Source: Cylindrotheca closterium
Taxonomy: Eukaryota > Bacillariophyta > Bacillariophyceae > Bacillariales > Bacillariaceae
Assembly: GCA_933822405.4 (NCBI GenBank)
Contig: CAKOGP040001722.1
Location: 1-20,404, forward strand
DNA: 20,404 nt
Reading direction: 5' to 3'
The position numbers and the translations under genes were made by a program. Shown here one piece after another: positions 16,791 to 20,404 of the stretch (position 1 is the first letter of the stretch; the number at the start of each line of letters is the position of its first letter). The notes under the pieces were generated by a model. That model made no database searches. It saw nothing but the letters and a program-made list of their open reading frames with translations, and was not told the origin of the DNA.

Positions 16791-17210
16791 CTACGCTGAT
16801 TTTGGAGCTCGCATCTTTGCATCGATGACTTGGAGGACATATCCCATCATCTCTGCCTTGTCCTCGTTACTGGCATAGTTGACTGCTCGCATCAAGTCGC
16901 AGAGCTCAGAGACTTTCTGGCCAACTTTTGGGTTACGAACTAAGAAATTGGAGCCCACTGTTGCCTTGGAATGCCAGTTCTGGTAATCGATACTCTTGGC
17001 GCGAATTTGGTTGGGTGCTGCAACTGTGGTGCCGTCCTCGCAATAAATGACGTAGACACTTTTGCGTGTAGAAGAAAAGCCATTCTCTCCGCGGGATAGG
17101 TCCACCCAGCCGAATTTCCCCTTATACTTTCCTTTGTTGATAGCAATCTCAGCGCCCCTCTTCTCGGTACCAAGATCCATACTGTTGTTGCTGTTGCTGT
17201 GATTTGTCAT
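16791..17210 (-). CDS. Small protein with KOW/SH3-like segment, function unknown
   Basis: 139 residues, single exon, ATG at 17210 in a clean frame. Residues 20-75 (IAINKGKYKGKFGWVDL, KSVYVIYCEDGTTVAAPNQI) have the pattern of a KOW/SH3-like barrel: G-x-Y-x-G-K-x-G, then a beta strand and D-G. Such domains bind RNA, DNA or proteins. The rest (NYASNEDKAEMMGYVLQVID) looks helical. The N-terminus is Asn/Ser-rich. No signal or membrane segment. It diverges from the gene at 17590. I do not recognise a named family; it is probably lineage-restricted. Confidence 0.7.
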   Translation of the reverse strand: MTNHSNSNNSMDLGTEKRGAEIAINKGKYKGKFGWVDLSRGENGFSSTRKSVYVIYCEDGTTVAAPNQIRAKSIDYQNWHSKATVGSNFLVRNPKVGQKVSELCDLMRAVNYASNEDKAEMMGYVLQVIDAKMRAPKSA

Positions 17211-17589
17211 GATGATGTTGAGGTTTTGTTGTTGTTTTTAATCTCTTGATTATGAGAAGGCGCATCTAATTTACCAGTTACAATCACGAACTGTGCATCC
17301 GTGTCAATGGATCTTGTATCGTTCATCGTTCCGTTTGATTGTCAAAACGACACTTTGTAGATGGTGCTATCCATTCCCACCATTCCCAACTTTCTTTGAG
17401 CAAGTTGAACGCAAATCGAAATCACGTCAATCACTTTTATTTAAAAGTAGATTAACGTTTCAGGTATTTTATTTAAATTGGTATGAAATGCATTTATCAA
17501 TCAATGAAGGATTAACATAAACTGGCGAGAGTGCACCATCGCAGTTTTTCTTAAAAAATTAAAAATTAAAAAAACGAAATCTGGACACG
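17211..17589. promoter_or_regulatory. Divergent intergenic region
   Basis: About 380 bp between head-to-head genes. An AT-rich run (TTAAAAAATTAAAAATTAAA, near 17550-17570) sits just upstream of the 448-residue gene. No specific site could be assigned. Confidence 0.45.
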
Positions 17590-18936
17590 ATGGCTTGGAC
17601 TGAGGAAAAATGGGAACGGAGTGAAGCGAAGCGTGCTCTTGAAAGCGATCTAACGTTGGGATACTGTCCCATCGATCCCAGGAGGATGTCCGTTAAGGAT
17701 ACTTGGGACCAGCTCTATGATTCTCACGAGGAATTTGATGGCATGGCTTTCAGTTTCTTTCGCAAACAATTGACTGCCCTTCGCAAAAAATGGAAAGATA
17801 TAAAGAAAGCTGAATGGGTGGCGCAGTGGGAAACAAGCGAAGCTAAAGCGCTTCTTGAAGACGATCTGGACAACGAAATGCTCCCCGTTGATGCTGCGTC
17901 CATGTCTGCTAGGGCGGCATGGGACGAAAGGTACATTGGTGAAGTAGAGTTTGAGTTTATGGAGTTCGGCTTCTTTACCGAAAAATTGCAAGCCGTGCGG
18001 AAGGCGTGGAAAGAGAAGAAGTTAGCTGAATGGCAGAAAAATTGGGATCAAAGCGAGGCAAAAAGGATCCTTCAAGACGATCTTGACTCAGGATTCCTGC
18101 CGATCGCTGCCAAGGAAATGTCGGCTAAGGACGCTTGGGAAGAGACCTACAGTCTTCACGGAGAATTCGCTGGCATGAATCTGAGCTTCTTCAGTAGGCA
18201 GTTGGCAGTTTTGCGAAAAGAAGCAAAGAAGAAAGAGGCAATTGATTGGAAGCCAAGCGCTGCCCGATTGATCATTATCTATGATCTTGCAGATGGGGTT
18301 CTCGATATCGACGAAGATCGCTTGCCCGCACGGGATGCATGGAACGCGACCTACAAAGACCTGCCCGAATTCCAAGAAGTCCCTTACTGGCAATTCGAAG
18401 AGAAGCTAAAGGATCATCGTGAATCACAACAACAATCAGTTGTACAATCGTGCAAAGACGAACTGACACTGGCGCATGATTTGAGTCTTTTTCATGTTAA
18501 GACGCACAACGACCGCGGTGAGCTAAGATTTTGCATGACAGATGCAAAGAAACTTCTTAGGGAAGACGTTGCGAGAGGACTGCACAAGGGAATCACCCCC
18601 AAACAATTTCAAAGCTCACGAAAGGCGTATCATCCATTCAAAGCAAGAAAATTCAAGGAACGAATTTATCAGGAGGTGAGGTACCAGAAGTTTGTGGCAT
18701 ATCTGGCAGACAAGCGAGAAAAGAAGCTAAAGGAAGCTCGTAGGAAAGACCAGGAAAAGAAAGAGAAAGAGGAAAAAAGGAAGCAGAAGCAGAGGGAAAT
18801 GGAATTGAAGAAGGAAGAGGAAAAGAAGGAGAAAGCCGAAAAAAAGAAGCAGCAGCAAAGGGAAAAGGAATTGAAGAAGCAAGAGGATAAAAAGAAGAAG
18901 GAGCAAGAGAAGGAGGAACAAGCTATAGCAAAGTAA
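17590..18936 (+). CDS. Repeat protein with five W-x-x-SEAK modules and a Lys/Glu-rich tail
   Basis: 448 residues, single exon. The modules start at about residues 8, 80, 152, 220 and 318. The first three have a 72-residue period: W-x-x-SEAK-x-x-L-x-x-DL-x-x-x-x-x-P-(I/V), a stretch ending M-S-(A/V)-(K/R)-x-x-W-(D/E), Y, EF, FF-x-x-(Q/K)-L-x-x-(L/V)-R-K. The fourth is shorter (68) and weaker; the fifth (DAKKLLREDVARGLHKGITP, then FKERIYQEVRYQKF) is divergent. Residues 375-448 are a charged coiled-coil-like helix of EKK/KKQQQREKE repeats. The module looks helical. I cannot give it a Pfam name or a function; the basic tail suggests nucleic-acid or filament contact. The start codon is the first ATG, two codons before the first conserved Trp. 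Confidence 0.85.
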   Translation: MAWTEEKWERSEAKRALESDLTLGYCPIDPRRMSVKDTWDQLYDSHEEFDGMAFSFFRKQLTALRKKWKDIKKAEWVAQWETSEAKALLEDDLDNEMLPVDAASMSARAAWDERYIGEVEFEFMEFGFFTEKLQAVRKAWKEKKLAEWQKNWDQSEAKRILQDDLDSGFLPIAAKEMSAKDAWEETYSLHGEFAGMNLSFFSRQLAVLRKEAKKKEAIDWKPSAARLIIIYDLADGVLDIDEDRLPARDAWNATYKDLPEFQEVPYWQFEEKLKDHRESQQQSVVQSCKDELTLAHDLSLFHVKTHNDRGELRFCMTDAKKLLREDVARGLHKGITPKQFQSSRKAYHPFKARKFKERIYQEVRYQKFVAYLADKREKKLKEARRKDQEKKEKEEKRKQKQREMELKKEEEKKEKAEKKKQQQREKELKKQEDKKKKEQEKEEQAIAK

Positions 18937-19167
18937 TAAAATTGAACTTCGTAACTCAACACCGTCCACCACATCGTCTGACTGAATCGTCCACTATACA
19001 CCGTTGTCCTCCACTGGGAAAATCATCGTCCATACCTATCAAAAAAATAAATGACGAAAAACACGAAACGATACCTCTCACATGGATAGATAAATATGGT
19101 TGTTATTATAATAGTTCTCTTTTTAATACACTATACACACAACAGTTTGTCCCTTCTTCTTGTTCTA
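18937..19167. other. Convergent 3' region
   Basis: AT-rich spacer between two genes that end towards each other. No feature seen. Confidence 0.4.
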
Positions 19168-20136
19168 CTAATTGGTCATGGTGAAGAATGAATCTGCGTC
19201 AGGCTCCTCTACACTGCTCTTCAACTCTCGGAATTCCCCAGCCAAAGCAATCTTCCAGGAAAGAGTGAGGCCATACTGGTCTTTCTTGAAACTGGTGTTA
19301 TCTTCAGGCTTGTTATGGATGCCACTCTTCTCGCTGTCAACAATAAAGTCCGACTTGGGGGAGAAGATTCTATTCGCGAACACTGGTTGTTCCATTGAAA
19401 ACACGATGATCGAGTAATTGAAAAATAGGTCCAAGTCTCTCTCAGCATTCACTGCCTCTGCCTTCAGGGCATTGACAACAGTCTTCTTTGCTCCGGGATT
19501 ATCGGACTTAGCAATACCAAACTTCTGGTACTGACGTGCAGTGAAGTTGGCTACTGGCTCTCGAAACAAAAGAATACGACCGAGATGCTTTTGAAAGCAA
19601 GCTGGCACCTCAAAAGAATTTGCGATTTTGAGTTCATAGAACTTGTAGTCATCTGGGGGGCATGAGCAGTTCACAGTGATGGTTTGATACTCAATATGGT
19701 CTTGTTCGATCAGACCTTGGCAAATGAAAGCGTTTCCATGGCGGTGGCCATGTTCTGGAAAATTATAGATGACGTTTGGCCATTTCTTGGAACCATCTTG
19801 GTGATAGTCGGGAAGAGGGTAGCTGGGCCTGGTTCTTGTTGGTGGGGAACCGAAGCCACAAGGAGAGGAGAAACTATGAGATCCATAGCTTGTGGTTCCG
19901 AAGATTTGACTTGGTGAGCCAATAGAGGAGTTTGCAGAAATGTTCATCCCTGAAAGATTAGAAACAAGGAGGTCAAAAGAGGAGTTGAGTGCAGTTGCTT
20001 GTTCTGGAATTGTCGAAGACACTGCAGTACGCTGTTCAGGAGCTGGCAATTGTTGGTTTGTCCTCCTTGGTCTCCTCCGTCTCCATCCTGTCGTCTGCGT
20101 CAACAGGGTTTTCCTCGTTTGATTTGAGTTCAGCAC
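19168..20136 (-). CDS. Hypothetical protein, 3' part of a gene with uncertain 5' structure
   Basis: An open frame of 322 codons, but its first codon (20134-20136) is GTG; the first ATG in frame is at 19947 (259 residues from there). Residues read as Ser-rich linker (ATALNSSFDLLVSNLSGMNI, SPSQIFGTTSYGSHSF) followed by a globular region: VIYNFPEHGHRHGNAFICQG, TITVNCSCPPDDYKFYELKI, EVPACFQKHLGRILLFREPV, FFNYSIIVFSMEQPVFANRI and YGLTLSWKIALAGEF. I recognise no family. The adjoining upstream frame (20036-20404) probably belongs to the same gene. TCTAATCTTTCAG just before the ATG at 19947 looks like a splice acceptor, so an exon may begin there. Confidence 0.6.
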   Translation of the reverse strand: MLNSNQTRKTLLTQTTGWRRRRPRRTNQQLPAPEQRTAVSSTIPEQATALNSSFDLLVSNLSGMNISANSSIGSPSQIFGTTSYGSHSFSSPCGFGSPPTRTRPSYPLPDYHQDGSKKWPNVIYNFPEHGHRHGNAFICQGLIEQDHIEYQTITVNCSCPPDDYKFYELKIANSFEVPACFQKHLGRILLFREPVANFTARQYQKFGIAKSDNPGAKKTVVNALKAEAVNAERDLDLFFNYSIIVFSMEQPVFANRIFSPKSDFIVDSEKSGIHNKPEDNTSFKKDQYGLTLSWKIALAGEFRELKSSVEEPDADSFFTMTN

Positions 20137-20404
20137 GAGTTGTATCCGACATCTTGATCTTGTGTTTCTTTAGCAATTTGATGTAGGTTTCAATGCCCAC
20201 CCGTTTCACAGTGTTGTTGATGACCCGACTGTAGCGCTTTCTTGTGATGCTTCCTTTTTCACCAAACATCGTCTTGTTTGTATTCCATAGTTGAATAGGC
20301 ACAAAATTCCAACGATCTAGATTGTGTTCCTCGATGCTTTGAAGCTGATAATGAATTTCCCAATCTGCAAGTTTCTTACCTGCTCCTTCCTCAAGAGAAG
20401 ATAC
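20036..20404 (-). CDS. Hypothetical protein, partial, runs off the right edge
   Basis: On minus the frame is open from the window edge to a TGA at 20036-20038. It reads LADWEIHYQLQSIEEHNLDR, TRKRYSRVINNTVKRVGIET, then an acidic end (ELKSNEENPVDADDRMETEE). It looks like real protein, basic then acidic; no family recognised. It overlaps the next frame (19168-20136) by 101 bp in a +1 relation. The link could be an intron (GTGCTG at about 20126 to GACAG at about 20077, which keeps the frame), a frameshift, or two genes. A strong donor AG/GTAAGA at about 20379 allows a fourth model in which most of this segment is intron, joined in phase to the acceptor before 19947. Confidence 0.5.
   Translation of the reverse strand, partial: VSSLEEGAGKKLADWEIHYQLQSIEEHNLDRWNFVPIQLWNTNKTMFGEKGSITRKRYSRVINNTVKRVGIETYIKLLKKHKIKMSDTTRAELKSNEENPVDADDRMETEETKEDKPTIASS

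Noticed and set aside
18669..18972. Minus-strand frames rich in Leu/Phe/Ser resembling membrane proteins
   Set aside because: They are antisense to the Lys/Glu-rich tail of the gene at 17590-18936.
1..20404. tRNA or rRNA genes
   Set aside because: I looked for T-loop GTTCRANNC-type boxes with matching acceptor stems and conserved rRNA segments and found none I could support; a covariance search (tRNAscan-SE, Infernal) would settle it.

Overview
The window is eukaryotic nuclear DNA and looks like a diatom (stramenopile) genome. Three things suggest this. Genes are short and carry small introns of 55-130 bp. One gene is a metacaspase with its p10-like region in front of p20 (type III, known from secondary-plastid algae). 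The left edge carries a Ty1/copia RT-RNase H tail of the kind common in diatoms. The species cannot be fixed from sequence alone; a pennate diatom is a guess.

Layout. Positions 1-6515 are a graveyard of mobile elements: a copia fragment (1-598, minus), two broken PIF/Harbinger-like DDE transposases on the plus strand (918-1786 and 4028-4563), a third broken one on minus (about 5735-6115), and at least two terminal-inverted-repeat elements (3539-5115 and 5368-6515) whose ends are filled with short repeat arrays. A conserved gene block runs from 6916 to 14703: ribosomal protein P0 (plus), a six-exon TypA/BipA GTPase (minus) with two apparent GC-AG introns, a three-exon type III metacaspase (plus), and a START-like protein (minus). 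A third inverted-repeat element (12538-13364) sits between the last two and encloses a Ty3/gypsy integrase tail. From 14704 to 16571 lie minisatellites and an intact 317-residue DDE transposase. The right part holds three lineage-specific genes: a small KOW/SH3-like protein (16791-17210, minus), a 448-residue protein made of about five copies of a tryptophan-rich module plus a charged tail (17590-18936, plus), and a minus-strand gene entering from the right edge (19168-20404) with a frame break.

How the parts relate. There is no operon; neighbours alternate in strand. P0 and TypA converge and both serve translation. TypA and the metacaspase diverge from a shared upstream region of about 0.4 kb. 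The most unusual theme is architectural. Three unrelated inverted-repeat elements share one plan: short terminal inverted repeats, then arrays of a short, often palindromic motif in opposite orientation at each end, then a captured piece of another transposon. This is foldback-like and may represent one way in which this genome makes non-autonomous elements.
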